From an uncultured Eubacteriales bacterium (lineage in GTDB: Bacteria > Bacillota > Clostridia > Oscillospirales > Acutalibacteraceae), in assembly GCA_948968885.1 (NCBI GenBank), contig CAREUR010000014.1, forward strand, positions 1 through 25,979: a stretch of DNA of 25,979 nt. Reading direction: 5' to 3'. Of the stretch, positions 14,881 through 20,775 are shown in pieces (within the stretch, counting starts at the first letter, position 1; each line of letters starts with the position of its first letter). The notes below the pieces were generated by a model. The model did no database searches and was not told the DNA's origin. It was given only the letters and a program-made list of their open reading frames with translations. A program made the translations under genes and the position numbers.

Positions 14881-15228
14881 ATGCCTGGACATAAGTTTGA
14901 GCGCATTACCGAGGATGTTAAACGCGAGTTGACTGCGATTTTTAGGGAGTTGAAGGATCCTCGAGTGACGCAAAGCATGATTAGCATCGTGAAGGTTGAC
15001 GTTAGCAGGGATTTGTCTTTCTGCAAGGTTTATGTAAGCGCGATGGGCGGCATTGAAATAGCTAAAGAGGCTGTTTTGGGGTTAAAGTCAGCCAGCGGGT
15101 TTATTCGGCGTGAACTAGGAGAACGGCTTAAACTCCGCAACACTCCGGCACCAATATTTTTTGCGACGGATTCTATCGAATATGGTGCGGATCTTTTTAA
15201 AAAGCTCGAGAGATTGAAGGATTCTTGA
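14881..15228 (+). CDS. rbfA: Ribosome-binding factor A
   Basis: 115 residues from the ATG at 14881, with ATGGAGG just upstream. The frame is open further upstream, but that part overlaps infB and reads as noise. RbfA is a single KH-like domain that matures the 5' end of 16S rRNA on the 30S subunit and aids cold adaptation. Marks are RITEDVKRELTAIFRELKDPRV, the VYVSAMG strand and the C-terminal RNTPAPIFFATDSIEYGADLFKKLE. It follows infB by 13 bases; the small ylxP gene often found between them is absent. Confidence 0.96.
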   Translation: MPGHKFERITEDVKRELTAIFRELKDPRVTQSMISIVKVDVSRDLSFCKVYVSAMGGIEIAKEAVLGLKSASGFIRRELGERLKLRNTPAPIFFATDSIEYGADLFKKLERLKDS

Positions 15229-15231
15229 TTT

Positions 15232-16188
15232 ATGAAAATAGAAATCGACATTGCTAAGATTTTGCGGGATAATAACAATTTTTATATTTTGACCCATAAG
15301 TCACCGGATGGCGATACATTGGGCTCTGCCGCTGCGCTATGCCTTGCTTTGCAAAAGATGGGAAAAAACTCAAAAATTCTTTGCAGTGACGAAATTCCGA
15401 AAAAATATGAATTTTTATTTGAGCATGTTAAGAATCAAAATTTTGAGCCAGGCTATATAATCAGTGTGGACGTTGCAGATACTCAGCTGTTGGGCGAGAA
15501 TCTTTCTTGCTACGCGGATCGTGTCGATTTGTGCATTGACCATCATCTGATGAATCAGCAATTTGCGAGGATTTCATATGTGGAAAGTGGCTTTGCTGCT
15601 ACGGCGGAGATAATTTATGAAATTATAAATGCACTTGGCGTCACTATTGATGCGGATATTGCAAATTGCATATACACTGGCATTTCTACCGACACTGGCT
15701 GTTTTCGGCACTCGAATGCGACTTCGCACTCCTACCGGGTGGCGGCAGATATGATTGACCGTGGCGCTAAAGCTTTTGAGATAAACAAAATCATGTTCGA
15801 CACTAAAAGCCGCGCCAAGCTTAGCCTTGAGAAGATTGCGCTTGAAAGTTTGGAATTTTTTTGCGGCAATAAATGCGCGATGATTACCCTTACAAACGAT
15901 GAGATTATGCGTTCTGGCGCTCGTAGTAGCGATTTTGACGGGCTTTCGGCAATTCCGCGGCAAATTGAAGGCGTGCTTATTGGAGTTTTCATAAAAGAAG
16001 AGCAAACGGGGATGTTTAAAGTTTCGATACGTACTGATGCGGCTATTGATGCTTCGGAAATTTGTGCTAATTTTAACGGCGGTGGCCATAGATGCGCGGC
16101 AGGATGCACTATTTGTGGCGATTTGGCTGATGTAAAAAAAGGAATTATTTTGCAAATTGAGCGCTATATGCGCGATGCTGAGGTTTAA
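15232..16188 (+). CDS. nrnA: DHH-family bifunctional oligoribonuclease / pAp phosphatase
   Basis: 318 residues, ATG three bases after the rbfA stop. The DHH domain carries HKSPDGDTLGSA (Asp26, Asp28), the VDVAD strand and IDHH at 102-105, the Mn-binding residues of the family. The DHHA1 domain at the C-terminus has GGGHRCAAGC near residue 284. NrnA degrades 2-5 nucleotide nanoRNAs and dephosphorylates pAp in B. subtilis. Its place between rbfA and truB is common in Clostridia and fits RNA turnover. It could also hydrolyse cyclic-dinucleotide products such as pApA, as some relatives do. Confidence 0.93.
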   Translation: MKIEIDIAKILRDNNNFYILTHKSPDGDTLGSAAALCLALQKMGKNSKILCSDEIPKKYEFLFEHVKNQNFEPGYIISVDVADTQLLGENLSCYADRVDLCIDHHLMNQQFARISYVESGFAATAEIIYEIINALGVTIDADIANCIYTGISTDTGCFRHSNATSHSYRVAADMIDRGAKAFEINKIMFDTKSRAKLSLEKIALESLEFFCGNKCAMITLTNDEIMRSGARSSDFDGLSAIPRQIEGVLIGVFIKEEQTGMFKVSIRTDAAIDASEICANFNGGGHRCAAGCTICGDLADVKKGIILQIERYMRDAEV

Positions 16189-16189
16189 G

Positions 16190-17098
16190 ATGAACGGGAT
16201 AATAATCATGGACAAGCCCGAAGACTACACGTCTTTCGACGTCGTCGCCGTTATGAGAAAACTTTTGGGCGAAAAAAAGGTTGGACACGCTGGCACGTTA
16301 GACCCTATGGCAACCGGCGTTTTACCGATTTTACTAGGGCGAGCCACGAAGCTTCAGGCCTTTTTGCCTATAACCGAAAAAGAATACGTCGCAAAAATCA
16401 AACTTGGCTTAGCTATGGACACTCTCGATATAACGGGAAAGGTGCTTTCTTCAGTCTCTACGTGCATAAAAAAAGAGGAATTTCAAGCAGCCTTGAAGAC
16501 GTTTGTCGGAGAAATAAATCAGCTTCCACCGATGTACTCTGCCGTGCAAAAGGACGGCGTGCGGCTATATGTCCTTGCGAGAAAAGGCATAGAAATCGAG
16601 CGTTCTCCTCGAAAAGTTGTAATAAGCAAACTAGAATTACTCCGGTTTGATGAGGCTTTGCAGGAAGGAGAGTTATCGATAAGTTGCTCTAAGGGCACAT
16701 ATATACGCACTTTATGTGACGATATCGGCAAAAAGTTTGGTTGTGGAGCTGTTTTGGCAAAGTTGCAGCGAACCAAAGCTTGTGGATTCAGTTTAAAAGA
16801 CAGTATAACTCTTGACGAAGCTCGAGAACTTGCGGCTAATAATGGCCTGCAAAAATATATCTTGCCTTGCGATTTACCCTTTAAATCTCTCAACACTGCA
16901 AACATTACACTGCCGCAAGCAAATAGATTCCGAAACGGTGGCGCATTAAGCTTAGATAGAGTTTCTTTTAATAATGAGCTAAAATTGAAAGGCAGCGAAA
17001 TTATTCGGGTTTACAACGCGGAATTTGGCTTTATTGGGCTTGGGAAAATAAATTTAGAAAAAGGCGAGTTGTCGGTAGCCTGCCTGGTTGAAGTTTAG
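16190..17098 (+). CDS. truB: tRNA pseudouridine(55) synthase
   Basis: 302 residues from ATG at 16190, with GAGG in the last codons of nrnA and one base between the nrnA stop and this ATG. The longer frame from 16157 lies inside nrnA. TruB makes pseudouridine 55 in the T-loop of tRNAs. Marks are GIIIMDKPEDYTSFDVV, VGHAGTLDPMATGVLPI with catalytic Asp38, QLPPMYSAVQKDGVRLY and GTYIRTLCDDIG. The C-terminal PUA-like region is present but weakly conserved. It is the last gene of the operon; ribF, which often follows, is not here. Its coding strand has near-equal G and C, unlike the G-rich genes before it. Confidence 0.97.
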   Translation: MNGIIIMDKPEDYTSFDVVAVMRKLLGEKKVGHAGTLDPMATGVLPILLGRATKLQAFLPITEKEYVAKIKLGLAMDTLDITGKVLSSVSTCIKKEEFQAALKTFVGEINQLPPMYSAVQKDGVRLYVLARKGIEIERSPRKVVISKLELLRFDEALQEGELSISCSKGTYIRTLCDDIGKKFGCGAVLAKLQRTKACGFSLKDSITLDEARELAANNGLQKYILPCDLPFKSLNTANITLPQANRFRNGGALSLDRVSFNNELKLKGSEIIRVYNAEFGFIGLGKINLEKGELSVACLVEV

Positions 17099-17110
17099 CC
17101 AATGCCTCTC

Positions 17111-17149
17111 AAAAAAACGAGGTTATACCTTTTAGGTATAGCTTCATTT
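17111..17149. terminator. Bidirectional terminator between truB and mpg
   Basis: GAGGTTATACC (17119-17129) pairs with GGTATAGCTTC (17134-17144) as an 11-bp stem with two G-U pairs around a TTTTA loop. ATTTTA follows on the + side. On the - strand a seven-T run follows (complement of 17111-17117). It can serve both converging genes. Confidence 0.8.
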
Positions 17150-17652
17150 TATGCTTTGACGAACCGCCATAATTTGTCCCGATATCCAGGAGTGGCATAA
17201 TCTATGCCGATCCTTTTTGTCGCATTATAATTAAACCGGAAGCCGTCATCTTCTATCCACAGCCTTTTTGACGTTACTAAATCTTCACTATTTAGCGTCC
17301 TATCAATGCTAAGAGCTTTTGTCAATTTCCCAGGACCGTCAAATTCCTCCACTCCACGGATCAAAACCGCTTGAGGGAAATCCTTTTCACCAGTGACAAC
17401 ATTAAGCAAATTGTGAATCCCGTAGCACAAATAAACGTAAGCCACTCCCCCGCGCTCGTACAGAATTTTCGTCCGTTCAGTTTTGCCCTTATGCGCATGA
17501 CAGGCAGTGTCAGATTCACCAAAGTAGCTCTCCGTCTCGGTTATTCTGAGTCTTATCGTTTTATTTCCAATTTTTCGGCAAAGCTTCATTCCCAGCAACT
17601 TCGGCGCAAGCTCAATCGCACTTAAAGTATACAAATCCAAATTTATCCTCAT
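17149..17652 (-). CDS. mpg: DNA-3-methyladenine glycosylase (AAG/Mpg family)
   Basis: 167 residues from ATG. The enzyme flips out and excises alkylated purines (3-methyladenine, 7-methylguanine, hypoxanthine) at the start of base excision repair. AAG-family marks are APKLLGMKLCR, RITETESYFGESDTACHAHKGKT with the catalytic Glu, VYLCYGIHNLLNVVTG, AVLIRGVEE and DGPGKLTKALSI. It is somewhat short (family about 180-200), with a reduced C-terminus. It lies just after the rpsR terminator and converges on truB. I see no clear promoter in the short gap, so it may depend on read-through. Confidence 0.94.
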   Translation of the reverse strand: MRINLDLYTLSAIELAPKLLGMKLCRKIGNKTIRLRITETESYFGESDTACHAHKGKTERTKILYERGGVAYVYLCYGIHNLLNVVTGEKDFPQAVLIRGVEEFDGPGKLTKALSIDRTLNSEDLVTSKRLWIEDDGFRFNYNATKRIGIDYATPGYRDKLWRFVKA

Positions 17653-17672
17653 TTGCTTAATATTCCCCTTTT

Positions 17673-17711
17673 GGTATAAAAATACGCAGCAACTTATATT
17701 AAGTCACTGCG
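17673..17711 (-). terminator. Terminator of rpsF-ssb-rpsR
   Basis: On the - strand CGCAGTGACTT pairs with AAGTTGCTGCG (17711-17685 overall), an 11-bp stem with two wobble pairs and an AATAT loop, followed by TATTTTTAT. It starts about 19 bases after the rpsR stop. Confidence 0.85.
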
Positions 17712-17729
17712 CACAAATTCAAAAATAAA

Positions 17730-17984
17730 TTAATCGTTGCTAAAAGGCAACAAAGCCAAGTGGCGAGCCCGCTTAATAGCCTGAGTCAACCCACGTTGAT
17801 GGCAAGCGCAAGTACCGGTAACTCTTCTGGGAAGAATCTTCGCCCGCTCCGAGATAAACCGCCTCAACATAGCAGCGTCCTTATAATCAATCTGCGTAAC
17901 CTTTTCAGAGCAAAAAGCGCAAACTTTCTTTCTTCCTCTGCGCGCACCCATTCGGCGGCTTTCTTTTTCTACTTTTTCAGCCAT
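17730..17984 (-). CDS. rpsR: 30S ribosomal protein S18
   Basis: 84 residues, ATG with AAGGAGGAG upstream. S18 binds next to S6 on the 30S platform. The conserved core is DYKDAAMLRRFISERAKILPRRVTGTC and QRGLTQAIKRARHLALLPF. It is the zinc-type (C+) form: Cys22 and Cys25 (CAFC), Cys59 and His62, with an extra Cys61 next to them. Third gene of the rpsF-ssb-rpsR operon, 39 bases after ssb. Confidence 0.98.
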   Translation of the reverse strand: MAEKVEKESRRMGARRGRKKVCAFCSEKVTQIDYKDAAMLRRFISERAKILPRRVTGTCACHQRGLTQAIKRARHLALLPFSND

Positions 17985-18023
17985 TAAAACAATCTCCTCC
18001 TTCTTATTTAAATTTCAAAAAGC

Positions 18024-18491
18024 CTAAAACGGCAAATCATCATCAGTCGGGATTTCCTTAAAATCATCGTCACTACCATTTTCAAAAGACGGTGCAGGCT
18101 CGCCCTGGCGTTGATAACTACCTCCGCCTGTCGCGTTAGAATTACCAAAGTCACCCCTAGAAGCCCCATCTCGCTTAGCTTCTGCAAAATGAACGTTATT
18201 TGCAACCACTTCAAAAGCCTTCCTGTTATTGCCGTCTTTGTCTTGATAAGTGCGAGTCTGGATAGACCCCTCAACTGCAACCAATTGGCCTTTTGTAAAA
18301 TATTTTGCAACAAATTCCGCAGTGTTTCGCCAAGCAACAATGTCAATAAAATCCGTAACGCGCTCCGTGCCCGCCTTAGCGTAAGACCGATTAACCGCCA
18401 AAGTAAAGCTAGTAACAGCGACACCATTTGACGTATGTCGAAGCTCCGGGTCAGCCGTTAGCCGCCCCATCAAAACTACATTATTCAGCAT
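18024..18491 (-). CDS. ssb: Single-stranded DNA-binding protein
   Basis: 155 residues from ATG. The OB fold covers about residues 1-105 (MLNNVVLMGRLTADPELRHT, VNRSYA, WRNTAEFVAKYFTKGQLVAVEG, RTYQDKDG), followed by a glycine/serine/asparagine-rich linker and the acidic C-terminal tip DDDLPF that recruits repair and replication partners. It binds ssDNA as a tetramer at forks. The start overlaps the end of rpsF by 11 bases. The AAGGAGG site lies inside rpsF, 12 bases before the ATG, so translation is probably coupled. Confidence 0.97.
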   Translation of the reverse strand: MLNNVVLMGRLTADPELRHTSNGVAVTSFTLAVNRSYAKAGTERVTDFIDIVAWRNTAEFVAKYFTKGQLVAVEGSIQTRTYQDKDGNNRKAFEVVANNVHFAEAKRDGASRGDFGNSNATGGGSYQRQGEPAPSFENGSDDDFKEIPTDDDLPF

Positions 18492-18807
18492 TAGAATCAG
18501 AAGCCTCCTTGTTTTTCTCTTTCTTAACTATCAAAGAACGAAGAATTCCATCGGTGATCTTATAGATACGATCCAGCTCAGAAGGAAAACTCGGTCCACA
18601 AGTAAAGTCAAAAAGAACGTAATGACCTTCTGTCTCTTTGTTAATTGGATAAGCAAGCCTTTTTCTGCCCCATTCGTCAACAGCATCAAGAGTAGCATTT
18701 TTTTCAATAAGCTCTTTAAACTTTTGAACCAACGCCGCAACAGCATCGTCACCATTTTTTACAGAAAAAACAATAACCGTCTCGTAAGCATTCTTAATCT
18801 CAGACAT
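18481..18807 (-). CDS. rpsF: 30S ribosomal protein S6
   Basis: 108 residues from ATG at 18807-18805, with AAAGGAGGTG upstream. The frame to 18858 runs through the leader RNA and is rejected. S6 pairs with S18 on the 30S platform. Marks are YETVIVFSV near the N-terminus, the WGRKRLAYPINKETEGHYVLF block near residue 47 and the helix LDRIYKITDGILRSLIVKK. The C-terminus is a short charged tail. First gene of the operon; the leader at 18826-18886 may bind the S6:S18 complex. Confidence 0.97.
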   Translation of the reverse strand: MSEIKNAYETVIVFSVKNGDDAVAALVQKFKELIEKNATLDAVDEWGRKRLAYPINKETEGHYVLFDFTCGPSFPSELDRIYKITDGILRSLIVKKEKNKEASDSNAE

Positions 18808-18825
18808 ATATAGCACCTCCTTTTG

Positions 18826-18886
18826 GACATTAGACCCCGGCACAATAGTTGTTTGCACAAGCCAGGCCGGAGTAAGGATGTAACAT
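18826..18886 (-). promoter_or_regulatory. Candidate S6:S18-binding leader of rpsF
   Basis: On the - strand an outer ACAT/ATGT pairing encloses CTCCGGC and GCCGGGG, a 7-bp stem with one wobble, with a 24-base apical region containing CTTGTGCAAACAAC. Many bacteria carry an rpsF leader in which a CCG-containing structure mimics the rRNA site of S6:S18 for feedback. Position and a CCG-bearing stem agree; I could not align it with the family model. Confidence 0.5.
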
Positions 18887-18913
18887 CAAAAAATATGAAA
18901 ATTACTAATATCA

Positions 18914-18942
18914 AGTATACCAATTTTTCGCACCAACGTCAA
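18914..18942 (-). promoter_or_regulatory. Promoter of rpsF-ssb-rpsR
   Basis: On the - strand TTGACG (18942-18937) and TATACT (18919-18914) are 17 bases apart. The start should be near 18907, leaving a leader of about 100 bases. Confidence 0.85.
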
Positions 18943-19028
18943 GGGCCAAACAAAAATTAATACCTCAACTGCGTTTAATGTCATAACAAAGCGGATTTTG
19001 ATTTAATCACCACTTTAAACCACCGCCT

Positions 19029-19036
19029 CATATAAT
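19029..19036 (+). promoter_or_regulatory. Possible -10 element of the amidase-domain gene
   Basis: CATATAAT lies 31 bases before the ATG. No good sigma-A -35 is seen 17 bases upstream. The CATA beginning recalls -10 boxes of sporulation sigma factors, but this is too little to assign one. Confidence 0.3.
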
Positions 19037-19067
19037 GTGAAAAAGACGTAAAGGCGAGGGTTAAAGT

Positions 19068-19559
19068 ATGTTAAAAGAGGTTAAATATGACAGAGAAAAG
19101 GCATTGGAATATGCAAAAGAATGGGCATTTAAGCGCAACCCAAAGTATTTGAATTTTGAAAAAATTGGCGGCGACTGCACAAGCTACGTCTCTCAGTGCA
19201 TCTACGCAGGGTGCGGCGTAATGAATTACACCCCGATATACGGCTGGTACTACAAAAGCAGTTACGATAGATCCCCGTCCTGGAGCGGTGTTGAGTTTTT
19301 ATATAACTTTCTAATCGATAACAAAACCACAGGCCCATTTGGAATAGAGTCAGCCATAACAAATATCGAGCCGGCAGATATAATCCAGCTTGGCAATAAT
19401 GATGGCCAATTTTACCACAATGTGATTATAAATAAAGTCGAAAAAAATAAAATTTTTGTGAGTGCCCATAGCGAAGATTCCTATATGCGCCCGCTAAATA
19501 CTTATGATTTCGACAAGCTGAGGTTTATTCATATAATTGGCGCAAGAAAATATTTTTAA
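19068..19559 (+). CDS. Amidase-domain protein (Amidase_6-like, NlpC/P60-type fold)
   Basis: 163 residues, ATG with GAGGG upstream. The sequence begins DREKALEYAKEWAFKRNPKY, then GGDCTSYVSQCIYAG (Cys37 as probable nucleophile), several aromatic residues, ADIIQLGNNDGQFYHNVI with His117 as probable partner, and a C-terminal HIIGARKYF. This is the layout of the putative amidase domain found in many Clostridia, often in spore or cell-wall proteins. The whole protein is just this domain; there is no signal peptide or membrane anchor, so it would act inside the cell, or in a spore compartment if the organism sporulates. Substrate unknown. Confidence 0.85.
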   Translation: MLKEVKYDREKALEYAKEWAFKRNPKYLNFEKIGGDCTSYVSQCIYAGCGVMNYTPIYGWYYKSSYDRSPSWSGVEFLYNFLIDNKTTGPFGIESAITNIEPADIIQLGNNDGQFYHNVIINKVEKNKIFVSAHSEDSYMRPLNTYDFDKLRFIHIIGARKYF

Positions 19560-19616
19560 AATCTTTTGGCATAAAATTTTTCAAACAGTAAAAACTAATC
19601 TCATCTTCAAGCGGAG

Positions 19617-19820
19617 GTGGTTTTTACGGTTAACAACAACAAAAATGTCTCGAACATCCCGGTTAGCCTGTCCATGGCGGCAGAGCAAACCAGCGATGCA
19701 ATCGAATATTTTGGCGCCTTATCTCCAGACGAACAGCAAGAAATCATAAATTACACGCATACACTTCAGTCAAACCAAGGCGCAGAAAATTACTCAAGCA
19801 AATTTTCTTCCTTCTTATAA
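19617..19820 (+). CDS. Small conserved-type protein of 60-70 residues, function unknown
   Basis: The frame encodes 67 residues if opened at GTG 19617, which lies inside the Shine-Dalgarno sequence GCGGAGGTGG. The best-spaced codon after GGAGG (19613-19617) is ACG at 19626, which would give 64 residues beginning with VNNNKN after the start. The next ATG is at 19674. From memory, similar small clostridial proteins begin with an Asn-rich stretch, then IP-SLSMA, then YF-x-LSPDEQQEIINYTH. The segment EYFGALSPDEQQEIINYTHT is strikingly of this type. The protein is soluble and helix-forming, with a Ser-rich tail. It follows the amidase-domain gene by 57 bases. Its stop overlaps the stop of the converging GNAT gene. 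Function unknown. Confidence 0.7.
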   Translation: MVFTVNNNKNVSNIPVSLSMAAEQTSDAIEYFGALSPDEQQEIINYTHTLQSNQGAENYSSKFSSFL

Positions 19821-20228
19821 ATATTTTACAAAAAAGTACTTTGTCAGCTTGGGATTACTCTTGTTTTCTCGCACAAATTCCAGCTCAAAGCCACAATTCT
19901 TATAAAAACCAGGGGCCTGAAACGCATTTGTAACAAGATTAATATTGTTAAATCCCCTGCCGCTAAAGCATCTTACCACGTGATCTATAAGCTTTTTGCC
20001 AATGCCTCTTCCTCTGCACTCTTTTTTGACGACCAAATTATTGATCGTAACCTCAGCGTAATAACTAAATCCAGTCAAGTATCCCAAAATTTTACTGTTT
20101 TCTTTGGCAACAAAACTAAACTTTTTAAAATTGTATTCAATTTCATTTTCTTTGTCATATTCCGTAAGCAGTTTATCCGCAATTTTATCAATTTCTTCAA
20201 AATTTTCTACATATTCGATAGTTACCAT
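19815..20228 (-). CDS. GNAT-family N-acetyltransferase
   Basis: 137 residues from ATG; the upstream site is weak (GGTGGAC). The acetyl-CoA-binding motif A is RGRGIGKKL at residues 72-80, preceded by the strand INNLVVKKE. The C-terminal motif B region is NAFQAPGFYKNCGFELE. This fixes the fold; the acceptor (small molecule or protein amine) cannot be read. It lies 57 bases after luxS on the same strand with no terminator seen between, so it may be the last gene of that operon. Its stop overlaps the small + strand gene by six bases. Confidence 0.87.
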   Translation of the reverse strand: MVTIEYVENFEEIDKIADKLLTEYDKENEIEYNFKKFSFVAKENSKILGYLTGFSYYAEVTINNLVVKKECRGRGIGKKLIDHVVRCFSGRGFNNINLVTNAFQAPGFYKNCGFELEFVRENKSNPKLTKYFFVKYL

Positions 20229-20285
20229 TTTTGTCCACCATTAAACATTAATTTTTTCTTAGAGCACGTCCCAAATTCAGATATC

Positions 20286-20744
20286 TTACGCTTTATAAGC
20301 CAGATCTTCTAGTTGCCAGTTTCTCAAAATAGGGATCATCCTCTTAGCGTACTGTTTCGCAGCGTTTACGTCGTGGCACAGATAATTCCCGCATTCGGTT
20401 TCAGTACTCCCGGGCAAAGTCCCTTCAAAATTTGCAATATAGTCTATGGCATCTTTGACTAAATTTAAAGCCGTTTGGTGAGAAATCCCTCTAACCAGCA
20501 GATAAAACCCCGTCCTGCAGCCCATCGGCCCGGCGTAGACTATATTTTTGCCATAGGCACTATTTCTCACAAAAGTAGCCAAAAGATGCTCAAAGCTGTG
20601 CAAGCCGGCATCCTCCAAAAAAGGCGGGGTATTCGGCTTTACCATGCGTATATCGTAGGTTACAATGTCGTCGTCGATCCGAGAAATATACATCCCCTGC
20701 GATATCTTCGTGTGGTCAACCTTAAAACTCTCGATTTTATCCAT
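20286..20744 (-). CDS. luxS: S-ribosylhomocysteine lyase
   Basis: 152 residues, ATG preceded by an all-G site (CGGGGGGC). LuxS splits S-ribosylhomocysteine to homocysteine and DPD, the precursor of autoinducer AI-2. Metal and active-site residues are present: the HSFEH motif (His49, Glu52, His53), Cys76 in MGCRTGFYL, and Cys118 in ECGNY with the following HDVNAAKQYA. The canonical motif is HTLEH, so the middle is slightly divergent. Length is normal. The gene follows ppk by 31 bases in the same direction, and no other SAM-recycling gene is nearby. Confidence 0.95.
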   Translation of the reverse strand: MDKIESFKVDHTKISQGMYISRIDDDIVTYDIRMVKPNTPPFLEDAGLHSFEHLLATFVRNSAYGKNIVYAGPMGCRTGFYLLVRGISHQTALNLVKDAIDYIANFEGTLPGSTETECGNYLCHDVNAAKQYAKRMIPILRNWQLEDLAYKA

Positions 20745-20775
20745 AAAAGTGCCCCCCGCTTTCGCTGTTTTAACA

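Noticed and set aside
15574..16215. 213-codon - strand frame
   Set aside because: It is antisense to nrnA and has no start site.
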